Part shown: positions 33,242 to 41,898 of the stretch, piece after piece
Layout: every line of letters begins with the position of its first letter
How positions within the stretch are numbered: the first letter of the stretch is position 1
Assembly: GCF_910593725.1 (NCBI RefSeq)
Contig: NZ_OU343031.1
Coordinates: 992,001-1,056,000, forward strand
Source: Candidatus Vallotiella hemipterorum
GTDB taxonomy: Bacteria > Pseudomonadota > Gammaproteobacteria > Burkholderiales > Burkholderiaceae
DNA length: 64,000 bases
Direction of reading: 5' to 3'
The notes under the pieces: model-generated
Told to the model about the DNA's origin: nothing
The model's input: the letters and a program-made list of their open reading frames with translations, nothing else
Database searches by the model: none
Position numbers and translations under genes: made by a program

Positions 33242-34312
33242 TTAAAGTAGGGTATTTTTTAATGTAGCTATTAGTTGTGTGTTTTCATCCGACGTACCAA
33301 CTGTAATCCGAAGGCACTCAACTAGCAATGGATGCATTTTACTTACATTTTTGATTAGAATCCATGCTCTTAGAAGTGCGTTAAATACTTCGGTAGCATC
33401 TACAACGCGTACTAGTAAGAAGTTTGCCGAACTTGGAAACACGTGAAAATTTGGTAATGCTTTTATCTCTAAGGCAAGTCGCGCACGCTGAGCGCGCGTC
33501 TCAGCAGCCTGCATCTCAAGCACATCCAGGTGATCGAGCATAAAATCTACCGTTGCCTGCGTCAACACATTAATGTTATAGGGGGGGCGTACTTTATCGA
33601 ATTCGCTAATCCAGACTGGCAAACCAACTAGATAGCCCAGCCGGATACCGGCTAAACCTATCTTAGAGACAGTGCGCATAACTACTACATTATCGAACTC
33701 GCTCACTCGAGAAATCCAGGTTCGCTGAGCGAATAGTTGATATGCTTCGTCGATGACTATCAGAGAACGATTGGCCGCACGAACGATTCGTTCGATATCC
33801 GAATCGCAGAACAGCGTACCAGTCGGATTATTTGGATAAGACAGATAAATAACTGCAGGTTGATATACAGCAATAGCCCGCAACATTGCGCCTACGTCTA
33901 ATGTCAAATCAACGTTTAGAGGTACACCAACGAATTCTATATGGGCGAGCTTCGCCGACATCGAATACATTACAAATCCAGGTACAGGAGCTAAAATTTT
34001 AGCTCCTGGTTTTGCACACGCCGTTGCAATGAGATTAATTAATTCATCTGAGCCGTTTCCTAATAGCACGTCGCAATCATCTGGTATATGCATCACGCAC
34101 TTTAACTTATCCAGCAACTGGCGTGGGCGCGGCAACGGGTAGCGGTTTAACGCAACCTGAGCAATCCTCTCGCCTAGTTGATCTGAAAGCGGCAAAGGTA
34201 GAGCATAAGGGTTTTCCATTGCATCTAGCTTAATGAAGCCTTCAGCATGCGGTACTGGATAGCTTGTTATTGCAAGTATATCTGTACGAATAACATCCCA
34301 AGGCATTGTCAT
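33242..34312 (-). CDS. hisC: Histidinol-phosphate aminotransferase
   Basis: A PLP-dependent fold-type I aminotransferase of the histidine pathway. The 356 residues include [32 protein letters not shown] and the PLP lysine in [14 protein letters not shown]. The frame is intact. Oddities: a G7 run on the plus strand near 33581-33587 and a 24-bp perfect palindrome at 33985-34008, both inside the coding region. It lies between hisB and hisD as in Burkholderia. Confidence 0.96.
   Translation of the reverse strand: MTMPWDVIRTDILAITSYPVPHAEGFIKLDAMENPYALPLPLSDQLGERIAQVALNRYPLPRPRQLLDKLKCVMHIPDDCDVLLGNGSDELINLIATACAKPGAKILAPVPGFVMYSMSAKLAHIEFVGVPLNVDLTLDVGAMLRAIAVYQPAVIYLSYPNNPTGTLFCDSDIERIVRAANRSLIVIDEAYQLFAQRTWISRVSEFDNVVVMRTVSKIGLAGIRLGYLVGLPVWISEFDKVRPPYNINVLTQATVDFMLDHLDVLEMQAAETRAQRARLALEIKALPNFHVFPSSANFLLVRVVDATEVFNALLRAWILIKNVSKMHPLLVECLRITVGTSDENTQLIATLKNTLL
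33985..34008. repeat. 24-bp perfect palindrome inside hisC
   Basis: The 12-base arm CAGGAGCTAAAA is followed directly by its exact complement, with no loop. It encodes the KILAPVPG region. Long loopless palindromes are normally unstable in bacteria with active SbcCD. Confidence 0.85.
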
Positions 34313-34349
34313 AGTTTAGTATCCAAGCTGCCCCCCGCCTTCGTCGAAA

Positions 34350-35672
34350 TTAGTTTCGGGTCTTCATCCGATACTCGGCGCTGAATGCGTGGGCCTGCAG
34401 TCCTTCACCATGTGCGAGTTCTACGGCAATTTTACCTAGCGTCTGTGCTCCTTCATGGCTCACCTCAATGATGCTTGAGCGCTTTAGGAAGTCGTATACC
34501 CCTAACGGGGATGAAAAACGTGCAGTACCAGAAGTCGGCAGCACGTGGTTCGGGCCAGCACAATAATCGCCTAGGCTCTCGCTCGTGTGGCGGCCTAGAA
34601 AGATTGCACCAGCGTGGCGAATGTACTGCGCCCATTTATGCGGCTTATTCGCAGATACCTCAAGATGCTCCGGCGCAATATCGTTAGCAATCTCGCATGC
34701 TTCATCCATATCTCGGACTTTGATCAAGGCACCTCGATTCTGCAGCGAATGAATAATTACATCCCGGCGAGGCATCGCAAGAATTAACCGGTTCATGGCC
34801 GTCTCGACACGATTTATGAACATAGCGTCCGGACATAATAGAATGGGCTGAGCGAGTTCATCGTGCTCCGCCTGAGAAAACAGGTCCATTGCGATCCAAT
34901 ATGGATCTGTAGTGCCATCGCACAACACTAAGATTTCTGATGGACCCGCGATCATATCGATTCCAACCGTACCGAATACTCGTTTCTTGGCGGCAGAAAC
35001 ATAGGCATTTCCCGGGCCCGAAATCTTATCCACAGCCGGGATGATATTCGTGCCATATGCGAGTGCGCCGATAGCCTGGGCGCCCCCAATTCTGAATACT
35101 CGATCCACGCCGCTAAGCAGCGCGGCAGCTAGCACGAGGTTATTGACGACACCGTCCGGCATCGGCACTACCATTACGATTTCTCGCACGCCAGCCACGC
35201 GGGCTGGAATCGCATTCATCAATACAGACGAGGGATAGGAGGCCTTACCACCTGGTACATATACTCCTACACGGTCTAGTGGCGTGACCTTTTGTCCAAG
35301 AACAGTGCCATCTCTCTCGGTGTATTGCCAACTATGGCTACCACATTCTATTTTTTGCTTATCGTGATATATACGCACGCGCCCGACTGCTGCCTCTAAT
35401 GCAGCTCGGCGACTTGTATCCAGCGCGTCTAATGCTGCCCTAAGCCGGGTAGTTGGCAATTCTAGAGATGCAGCACTAGCAACATCCAGCCGGTCAAAAC
35501 GCCTTGTATATTCGAGTACAGCAGAATCGCCGCGTAATTTTACATCAGCCAAGATCTGCGCGACCGAACGCTCAATCGCTTCGTTTTCGCTTTCCTCAAA
35601 TTTAAGCACAGCCGCTAACGCTGTTTTGAACCCAGCATCGGAGGAATCGAGTTTTCGGATCTTGATCGCCAT
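34350..35672 (-). CDS. hisD: Histidinol dehydrogenase
   Basis: A zinc enzyme that oxidises histidinol to histidine in two NAD-dependent steps, the last of the pathway. The 440-residue protein has [39 protein letters not shown], the zinc-site region [11 protein letters not shown] and the C-terminal [19 protein letters not shown]. All are intact and length is normal. It follows hisG after 87 bp. Confidence 0.97.
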   Translation of the reverse strand: MAIKIRKLDSSDAGFKTALAAVLKFEESENEAIERSVAQILADVKLRGDSAVLEYTRRFDRLDVASAASLELPTTRLRAALDALDTSRRAALEAAVGRVRIYHDKQKIECGSHSWQYTERDGTVLGQKVTPLDRVGVYVPGGKASYPSSVLMNAIPARVAGVREIVMVVPMPDGVVNNLVLAAALLSGVDRVFRIGGAQAIGALAYGTNIIPAVDKISGPGNAYVSAAKKRVFGTVGIDMIAGPSEILVLCDGTTDPYWIAMDLFSQAEHDELAQPILLCPDAMFINRVETAMNRLILAMPRRDVIIHSLQNRGALIKVRDMDEACEIANDIAPEHLEVSANKPHKWAQYIRHAGAIFLGRHTSESLGDYCAGPNHVLPTSGTARFSSPLGVYDFLKRSSIIEVSHEGAQTLGKIAVELAHGEGLQAHAFSAEYRMKTRN

Positions 35673-35759
35673 ACGAGTCCCTTATATCTTGTGGTTTGGG
35701 CATTATCTTCATGGCGTCTTAGGTATCTGTATATCTTCATGGCGCCACGCAGCGGCGGA

Positions 35760-36467
35760 TTACGTCTCAGCCCTACTAGCCATCTCAAATGCTGCAAGAA
35801 TGGGCTTGAGTTTTGCTCGCTTAAGTTTGAGTGCAGCTTGGTTCACTATTAACCGTGATGAAATCTCCATAATCTGCTCGACTTCAACTAAGTTGTTCGC
35901 TCGAAGCGTGCCACCGGAGCTCACCAGGTCAACAATAGCATCCGCTAGGCCAACTAGAGGTGCAAGCTCCATCGAGCCATATAACTTAATCAAATCTACG
36001 TACACGCCCTTAGCTGCAAAATGCTCGCGGGCGCTATTTACGTACTTCGTAGCTACTTGAAGCCGCGAACCCGGTCGCACTGCATGCGTATAATCAAAGC
36101 TACTTGGCACTGCGACAGATAATCTGCAGTGAGCAATATTTAGGTCGATTGGCTGGTATAGTCCGTCGCCGCCATGCTCAAGTAGCACATCTTTACCAGC
36201 CACACCAAAATCTGCTGCACCGTACTCGACATAGATTGGTACGTCGGTTGCCCGGACAATGATTACGCGCAGGCCAGGATCTGTCGTAAGTAAAATTAAT
36301 TTACGCGACGACTCTGGATCTTCGGCGACTGTGATCCCAGCCGCTGCTAGCAGCGGTAACGTTTCCTCGAAGATACGGCCCTTAGAAAGAGCTAATGTTA
36401 ATGGCATATCTGAGCGAACTTCTGGCACTAACATATTGTGTGTGTCAGCCTTAACCAACGAACTCAT
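35760..36467 (-). CDS. hisG: ATP phosphoribosyltransferase, short form
   Basis: It commits PRPP and ATP to histidine synthesis. This is the short HisG (HisGS) that lacks the C-terminal regulatory domain and normally needs HisZ as partner; hisZ is not in this window. [33 protein letters not shown] and [18 protein letters not shown] are present. The start at 36467 overlaps the murA stop by 4 bp (ATGA), giving 235 residues. The alternative ATG at 36407 would give the more usual 215. A 16-bp perfect palindrome lies at 36341-36356. Confidence 0.94.
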   Translation of the reverse strand: MSSLVKADTHNMLVPEVRSDMPLTLALSKGRIFEETLPLLAAAGITVAEDPESSRKLILLTTDPGLRVIIVRATDVPIYVEYGAADFGVAGKDVLLEHGGDGLYQPIDLNIAHCRLSVAVPSSFDYTHAVRPGSRLQVATKYVNSAREHFAAKGVYVDLIKLYGSMELAPLVGLADAIVDLVSSGGTLRANNLVEVEQIMEISSRLIVNQAALKLKRAKLKPILAAFEMASRAET

Positions 36468-37870
36468 GTTGTTGCCCCATGGACAACTTCATTCCTGGCA
36501 GCAGATATCGTTGATCTGACGGTATTTGACCAAGGCACAATGACGTCGTCTTGTAAGGTAGTTTCTTCGGCGTCTTGCGTAGTGCTGCTGAGATTTTTAT
36601 CGGTATTATTCGTTATATTGTCATTGACACGTTGGACACTTGCACCTAGCGTATTCAGCTTAATCTCCATGTGCTCATAGCCACGATCGAGATGGTAGAT
36701 ACGATCGATTAATGTTTGCCCATGAGCGACTAATCCAGCGATGACAAGACTAGCTGACGCACGCAAATCTGTGGCCATAACTGTGGCGCCGGATAGCTTA
36801 TCTACGCCTCTCACTAGAGCTGTATTACCGTCGATCGTAACGTGCGCGCCAAGTCGGTTTAGTTCCTGCACATGCATGAAGCGGTTCTCAAAAATTGTCT
36901 CTACTACTTGTGATGTGCCTATTGCAATGGTATTTAGCGCCATAAATTGCGCCTGCATATCAGTCGGGAATGCGGGATACTCGGAGGTGCGAAATGATAC
37001 TCCATGTGCATGGGTTTTCATCCGTAGCCGAATCCAATCATCGCCAGTCGAGACTTGAGCACCTGCCTCGCGCAACTTATTAAGAACGGCCGCTAGAATC
37101 ATCGGGGTAACGCCGCGCAGCGTTACGTCTCCATCTGTCGCAGCAGCCGCACATAGGAATGTACCAGCTTCAATTCTGTCTGCGATTACTACATGGCGGG
37201 CACCGTGCAGGCGCGGTACACCATGTATCACAAGCTGGTCCGTACCAACCCCGTCAATACGTGCACCCATCGCGATAAGAAAATTTGCTAGATCGGAAAC
37301 CTCCGGTTCGCACGCCGCGTTCTTTATAACGGTTTCCCCATCTGCAAGTACCGCCGCCATTAGCAAGTTCTCTGTACCGGTTACAGTAATTATATCGGTA
37401 ATCACTCGTGTACCTTTCAAGCGTCGCGCCCGAGCATGAATAAAACCATGCTTGATCGAGATTTCTGAGCCCATCGCAGTTAATCCTTTAATATGCTGAT
37501 CAACTGGACGCGCACCGATTGCACATCCGCCAGGCAGAGATACTTGTGCATGACCGAAGCGAGCCACTAGCGGCCCAAGCACGAGAATTGATGCTCGCAT
37601 CTTTTTCACCAACTCGTACGGCGCTACTGGATTATTAACCTGCGACGCATCCATCGTTACGACGTTTCCATATATCTCTGAACGCATCCCCATCTGGCCA
37701 AGCAACTTCAACGTAGTACGCACATCCTGTAGGTTTGGTACATTCTCAAGTTGAACTGGCTCCGAGCTCAGTAAGCTTGCGCAGAGGATCGGCAACGCTG
37801 CATTCTTAGCGCCGGACACCGAAATCTCCCCATTGAGGCGGACTCCGCCATTGATTAATAATTTATCCAT
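36464..37870 (-). CDS. murA: UDP-N-acetylglucosamine 1-carboxyvinyltransferase with C-terminal extension
   Basis: MurA transfers enolpyruvate to UDP-GlcNAc, the first committed step of peptidoglycan synthesis. The ATG at 37870 follows a GGAAG Shine-Dalgarno and gives the MDKLLINGG start; an ATG at 37918 is also open and similar to the longer Burkholderia form. The catalytic Cys116 sits in [13 protein letters not shown], and [19 protein letters not shown] and [12 protein letters not shown] are intact. The usual family end is reached around LGASVQRVN. The frame then runs on for about 52 polar residues (36464-36622) and overlaps hisG, which suggests loss of the original stop. Confidence 0.95.
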   Translation of the reverse strand: MDKLLINGGVRLNGEISVSGAKNAALPILCASLLSSEPVQLENVPNLQDVRTTLKLLGQMGMRSEIYGNVVTMDASQVNNPVAPYELVKKMRASILVLGPLVARFGHAQVSLPGGCAIGARPVDQHIKGLTAMGSEISIKHGFIHARARRLKGTRVITDIITVTGTENLLMAAVLADGETVIKNAACEPEVSDLANFLIAMGARIDGVGTDQLVIHGVPRLHGARHVVIADRIEAGTFLCAAAATDGDVTLRGVTPMILAAVLNKLREAGAQVSTGDDWIRLRMKTHAHGVSFRTSEYPAFPTDMQAQFMALNTIAIGTSQVVETIFENRFMHVQELNRLGAHVTIDGNTALVRGVDKLSGATVMATDLRASASLVIAGLVAHGQTLIDRIYHLDRGYEHMEIKLNTLGASVQRVNDNITNNTDKNLSSTTQDAEETTLQDDVIVPWSNTVRSTISAARNEVVHGATT

Positions 37871-38084
37871 TGGTTTACTTCCGCGTTGTACTTCTGACGG
37901 ACGCGCTGCACGAACCATCTAGTCCGCCGGGATATTATTTATTACCCCAGGTGATTTAGTTTATTCGCGCTCGAATCCCGCTTGCCGGTTTTACTGTTAG
38001 TCGACATTGTGTCTTTATGCTCAACGGGTAAATTTTCTAGTGCTCAATACTAAGTATAGTAAGTAATAAATAAATATAAAGTTA

Positions 38085-39197
38085 TCATACAAATTTTGTT
38101 TGTAACGCGAAAATTGTTTCTTCGACATTATGTGCTTGTGTCACAGCACGTACGAGGGCAGCGCTGAGCACACCAGTAGCTAGCACTCTCCCTAAAGACT
38201 GCAGATCAATACCACCAATTGCAACGCAAGGAGTTACACCTTTAAGAAGGTGTACATAGCGCGTTAGACGCGAAAGCCCCTGAGGCAGGCTAGGCATTAC
38301 CTTGGTGGTAGTTGGAAAGACTGCGCCTAGCGCGATATAACTCGGTTTAAAGTGCAGCGCGACCAAGATTTCATAGTATCCATGCGAGGATACCCCTAGC
38401 CGCAGCCCTGCTTCCATAAGGGCACTGATATCTGATCGCCATAAATCTTCCTGGCCAAGATGCACGCCGTATGCACGTTCTTCTAGCGCTAATTTCCAGT
38501 GGTCATTAATAAATACGCGCGCATCTTTATAGCGCCGGCCAGCTATAATGGCAGCGCGCACATCGTTCTGTAGAACGGCTAAATTATGCGGACCTCCATT
38601 TACCTTACGGCGCAGTTGCACTGTACACACACCCATCAGCAGCAGTCGACTGATCCAGTCGGCAGTAGGCACAATGGGATACAACCCAAGCGCTGCTGGG
38701 CACTTAGCAAATGGTTGGACTGGCGCGTCTGGCAACCCTAGTACGCGCGGGAAGCGAGATATGTCGGACGGCCATGGATCTTGCGTATACTCATCGCCAT
38801 GACGCCAAGCTAGCGCAAGACATAATGCATCATGCAGATCGTAGCCACAGTCGATAAACGCAGCTAATGCTGCGATCCAGTCGGCGCACCGCGAAGCTTC
38901 TAATATACGAAGCGTATGCCCCTGATATAACCGCGTAACCGTACGAGCCGACGCATCTAGCACTGCGGCCCCAGAGTCTATCCAGAATGCAGCATCGACC
39001 GAACTCGGCTGCGTATCAGTCGCTATGATTACATCATGATACCCTAGCGGCCACGGAGGCGGTACGAAACAAATATGCACGGGCTGACGTGCACATGGCC
39101 AATCACCTAACCCAGCTCGTATTTTCTTTGCAGTCTTCAGTAGTTTATCCGAGGTCGGATAAAAAACTTCGCGCCCCCCCAGAAAAAAATCGCTCAT
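38085..39197 (-). CDS. thiE: Thiamine-phosphate synthase, long form
   Basis: ThiE joins the pyrimidine and thiazole halves of thiamine. The 370-residue protein has the TPS barrel in its C-terminal half (about 165-370): LYPIVPTADWISRLL, VQLRRK, VFINDHW, GVHLGQEDL and the phosphate-binding CVAIGGI. The N-terminal part is an extra domain also found in Burkholderia ThiE, of unclear role. Its ATG overlaps the thiG stop by 4 bp. The first ten codons hold a T7 run followed by a G7 run (39174-39189), prone to slippage. TenI rather than ThiE cannot be fully excluded. Confidence 0.9.
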   Translation of the reverse strand: MSDFFLGGREVFYPTSDKLLKTAKKIRAGLGDWPCARQPVHICFVPPPWPLGYHDVIIATDTQPSSVDAAFWIDSGAAVLDASARTVTRLYQGHTLRILEASRCADWIAALAAFIDCGYDLHDALCLALAWRHGDEYTQDPWPSDISRFPRVLGLPDAPVQPFAKCPAALGLYPIVPTADWISRLLLMGVCTVQLRRKVNGGPHNLAVLQNDVRAAIIAGRRYKDARVFINDHWKLALEERAYGVHLGQEDLWRSDISALMEAGLRLGVSSHGYYEILVALHFKPSYIALGAVFPTTTKVMPSLPQGLSRLTRYVHLLKGVTPCVAIGGIDLQSLGRVLATGVLSAALVRAVTQAHNVEETIFALQTKFV

Positions 39198-40054
39198 AGT
39201 CCCTCACTGGGGGGAGGGACAGCAGAATTCTCTGGTAAGGGGTGATCGTTCCTATGATGCCAGAACGGCATGCCAACTACCGGCGTACTTGGATAGGCAC
39301 TATCGCGCTCTGGCATCGGCCCAGCTAAGTATGCCTCACGACCCGCATGGATGGCACTTGCGAACGCCTGCGCCATCACCTCGGGCTGTGCCGCTTGCGA
39401 TACTGCCGTGTTAAGCAATACAGCCTCAAATCCCCACTCCATAACTTGGCAGGCATGTGACGGGATACCCAGTCCAGCATCGACAATCAGTGGAATATCC
39501 TTTAAACGCTCTCGCAACAGCCTAAGACCATACGGGTTTATTATTCCCTTACCAGTGCCAATCGGCGCGCCCCAGGGCATTAACGCTTCGCAACCAACGT
39601 CGATCAATCGTCCAGCGACGACAAGGTCTTCTGTGCAATACGGTAGTACTTTAAATCCATCCCGCATAAGGATTTCCGAGGCCTCTATTAGGCCAACTGG
39701 ATCAGGCTGCAAGGTATAGTCATCTCCTATAAGTTCGAGCTTGATCCAGTCCGTTTCAAATACTTCACGAGCCATCTTCGCTGTCGTTACAGCCTCATTC
39801 ACAGAATGACAGCCAGCGGTATTAGGCAACAACACCGCATCCTGGCGATTTAGTGCTCTTAAAAAACCGATATCCGCATTGCCCTGCATAGCTAACTGGC
39901 GCCTTAGCGCGACAGTTACCATCGCTGGACGCGCTGCCTGAATGGAGGCCTCAAGTACATGCAAGGAAGGGTAACGGGCGGTACCAAGCAACAGCCGGCT
40001 TGTAAAAAGTTGTCCGTACAGGACCAGTGCGTCAGCGGTGGAATGCGTATTCAT
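39194..40054 (-). CDS. thiG: Thiazole synthase
   Basis: ThiG builds the thiazole phosphate ring from deoxyxylulose phosphate, dehydroglycine and ThiS thiocarboxylate. The start at 40054 follows GGAAAC by a suitable space and gives 286 residues; ATG 40057 is adjacent, and an upstream ATG at 40102 is less likely. LLGTARYPS, MVTVALRRQ, the Schiff-base lysine in DWIKLELIGDD, MPWGAPIGTGKGI and DAGLGIPSHA are intact. Part of thiO-thiS-thiG-thiE. Confidence 0.95.
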   Translation of the reverse strand: MNTHSTADALVLYGQLFTSRLLLGTARYPSLHVLEASIQAARPAMVTVALRRQLAMQGNADIGFLRALNRQDAVLLPNTAGCHSVNEAVTTAKMAREVFETDWIKLELIGDDYTLQPDPVGLIEASEILMRDGFKVLPYCTEDLVVAGRLIDVGCEALMPWGAPIGTGKGIINPYGLRLLRERLKDIPLIVDAGLGIPSHACQVMEWGFEAVLLNTAVSQAAQPEVMAQAFASAIHAGREAYLAGPMPERDSAYPSTPVVGMPFWHHRNDHPLPENSAVPPPSEGL

Positions 40055-40123
40055 CATTGTTTCCGTTTGTATCGGTGACCGGATAAGGTGGATTATCGCC
40101 ACTCATAGCCTGTCGTCAATTCC

Positions 40124-40324
40124 TTATCCACCTGCTACGGGCTTTATGATATCGATTCGGTCGCCTTGTTTAAGCGCGCGCGCAGAATACTGCGCGCGCG
40201 GTACAAATTCCCCATTGATAGCAATTGCGTACAACAGCGGCGTCGCACTAAACGAAACTAGCGCGTCGGTAAGGCGCGCCTCATCAGGCAAAGAGAGCGG
40301 CTGGTTATTAATTTGAATATTCAT
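40124..40324 (-). CDS. thiS: Sulfur carrier protein ThiS
   Basis: A ubiquitin-like protein whose C-terminal glycine becomes a thiocarboxylate donating sulfur to the thiazole. The 66 residues start MNIQINNQPLSLP and end with the required Gly-Gly (PVAGG), followed directly by the stop. It lies between thiO and thiG. An 11-bp perfect GC-rich hairpin lies within it. Confidence 0.95.
   Translation of the reverse strand: MNIQINNQPLSLPDEARLTDALVSFSATPLLYAIAINGEFVPRAQYSARALKQGDRIDIIKPVAGG
40175..40200. repeat. 11-bp perfect GC-rich hairpin, 4-nt loop, inside thiS
   Basis: CGCGCGCGCAG and CTGCGCGCGCG flank AATA. In mRNA this would be very stable, and it lies in the middle of a 66-codon gene, so it could slow translation or transcription in the thi operon. 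Confidence 0.85.
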
Positions 40325-40342
40325 TTATTATTTATTGATACG

Positions 40343-41497
40343 CTAGTCTGGCTTAGCTGTATGATAAAGCTTTGGCCAACGAGAGTCGGTACGCCATGTG
40401 TTAAAATCATCTATATCCCTCACCCGTGTATTAAGCAACGCGTCGGCCAGAGCAATAGTTTCACGTGCTATCTCAGGAGCAATCATATAACCATGTCGGT
40501 ACAAGCCATTAACGCGCAGCGTTAATGCGCCATCCCACGATAGCGCGGGGCAGTGATCTGGTAGTGTAGGCCGACAATGCGAATTTAACTCAAGGATCCG
40601 AGCTTCGCCGAAGGCCGGATGCAGTGAATATGCCGCCGACAACAACTCAAGCGTCGATCGCACGCTTACTGGCGACATATCCTCGCTCTCGATTTCAGTG
40701 GCCCCTATTACATAGTGATTATCCTGTTTGGGCGCGACATATAAAGGATAGCGCGGATGCAAAAGACGTGCCGGCCGGCTTAAACTAATGCCTGGCGCAT
40801 AAACACGAGCCACCTCACCCCGAACGCCACGAAGATTGGACCATGCGCACTTCGCACCGAGTCCACGACAATCAATTATTAGGCCAGCAGTAGGCATAGC
40901 ATCCTCTCGAACGCAAGTATGCCAATGCGTGTCAACACGCAATTCATCAAGCGCAGAAGCTAGCGCTAATAGCAACTGCCGATTATCTAACTGTCCCTCG
41001 TTAGCTAAGAGGCACGCATCGTGAAAACGCGTACCAAGCGTCGGTTCAGCGCGGGTAACCTGAGCACCGTGTAAAACGACGATACCATCGTGCAGCATCG
41101 TAATAGGCGCATTCTTACGCACACGCTGCTCGAACAATAGCCATTCTGAGCGATCAGCTGCGTGCCAGACAATCAGAGTGCCGTTGCGCTGAAAAAATAC
41201 TGGCTGTGGTAGCTGCGGTAACCATTCGGCCCAACGTTCAAGAGAGGCGGCGCCCAGCTCCACCAGAAATCGCTCAGCACTAGCTGCTTCGGCCAGCGGA
41301 GCTAGCATGGCCGCAGCGACCCACGCTGCGCCATAGTATCCGCTCGGAGCGCCTTGCTCATACAGAGCAACATGATGACCTGTTCGAGCAAGGCGCCAAG
41401 CAATAAGGCGACCTGATAAACCCCCTCCCAATACTACAACATCGGGAGTTGGCGTAGCATGACATGATGTTTCTGAGTAGGGATTAGATCTGTGCAC
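40343..41497 (-). CDS. thiO: Glycine oxidase ThiO, FAD-dependent
   Basis: ThiO oxidises glycine to the imine used by ThiG, the aerobic alternative to ThiH. The 384-residue protein starts with the FAD-binding VVVLGGGLSGRLIAWRLAR (about 20-38). GAAWVAAAMLAPLAEA and the C-terminal YVIGATEIES and NGLYRHGYMIAPEIA are as in the DAO family. It is the first gene of thiO-thiS-thiG-thiE. No TPP riboswitch is visible upstream. A 9-bp perfect hairpin with 3-nt loop lies at 40507-40527. Confidence 0.93.
   Translation of the reverse strand: MHRSNPYSETSCHATPTPDVVVLGGGLSGRLIAWRLARTGHHVALYEQGAPSGYYGAAWVAAAMLAPLAEAASAERFLVELGAASLERWAEWLPQLPQPVFFQRNGTLIVWHAADRSEWLLFEQRVRKNAPITMLHDGIVVLHGAQVTRAEPTLGTRFHDACLLANEGQLDNRQLLLALASALDELRVDTHWHTCVREDAMPTAGLIIDCRGLGAKCAWSNLRGVRGEVARVYAPGISLSRPARLLHPRYPLYVAPKQDNHYVIGATEIESEDMSPVSVRSTLELLSAAYSLHPAFGEARILELNSHCRPTLPDHCPALSWDGALTLRVNGLYRHGYMIAPEIARETIALADALLNTRVRDIDDFNTWRTDSRWPKLYHTAKPD
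40507..40527. repeat. 9-bp perfect inverted repeat, 3-nt loop, inside thiO
   Basis: CATTAACGC and GCGTTAATG flank GCA near the 3' end of thiO, in the codons of the conserved NGLYRHGY region. Confidence 0.75.
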
Positions 41498-41548
41498 GGC
41501 AATCGAATCCTATGTTTTGGGATTGGAGTGCAAAGATGAAACCAGGAG

Positions 41549-41580
41549 ATTCAGGTCTAGATGGGGATTCAGACCTGAAT
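41549..41580. repeat. 10-bp perfect inverted repeat in the thi leader region
   Basis: ATTCAGGTCT and AGACCTGAAT are separated by 12 nt. It lies about 50 bp upstream of the thiO start, so it would be in the 5' untranslated RNA or be an operator. Confidence 0.7.
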
Positions 41581-41629
41581 GACGCGTTATTAGATTCGCA
41601 TGGATTTTCCTAGCTTATAAATGCAGGGC

Positions 41630-41661
41630 GCACCGTGTATTTATAAGCAAATACACGGTGC
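41630..41661. repeat. 13-bp perfect hairpin, 6-nt loop, thi/ABC divergent region
   Basis: GCACCGTGTATTT and AAATACACGGTGC flank ATAAGC. This is one of the longest perfect stems in the window. A short T-run lies about 15 bp further on the plus strand, too far for a standard terminator. Confidence 0.8.
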
Positions 41662-41898
41662 CGCCGTTCAAAGCACTCTTTTTTACTAATCCCAATTAGA
41701 TCATAAAACTGCTTCAGGCTGCAATATATTGCTCTGGCACAATGACGACTGCTGGAGCGGCCTATCTTAGGCCTTAAGCCGGAATGAAGCGGCAGAGCGG
41801 CCTGAATAATTTTTATTGGAACGAGCCGGCTGCTGTCTCGATGCTCACGACACCATTAGTCATATCAGTGCATAGACCGATTTAAGGAGTCCCCCCCC

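Larger units (their letters stand above)
41498..41898. promoter_or_regulatory. Divergent region between thiO and the ABC transporter
   Basis: About 400 bp that should hold both promoters. It contains two strong hairpins (41549-41580 and 41630-41661) and a GC-richer block at 41750-41810 with AGGCC repeats. The conserved TPP riboswitch core (CTGAGA and the CTGATCTGG-type box) is not found on the minus strand. The transporter has AAGGAG at 41884-41889. Confidence 0.45.

Noticed and set aside
41498-41898. TPP riboswitch upstream of thiO
   Set aside because: The conserved CTGAGA and GATCTGG-type boxes are absent from the minus strand. AGACCTGAATCTCCTGG looks vaguely similar but belongs to a simple palindrome.
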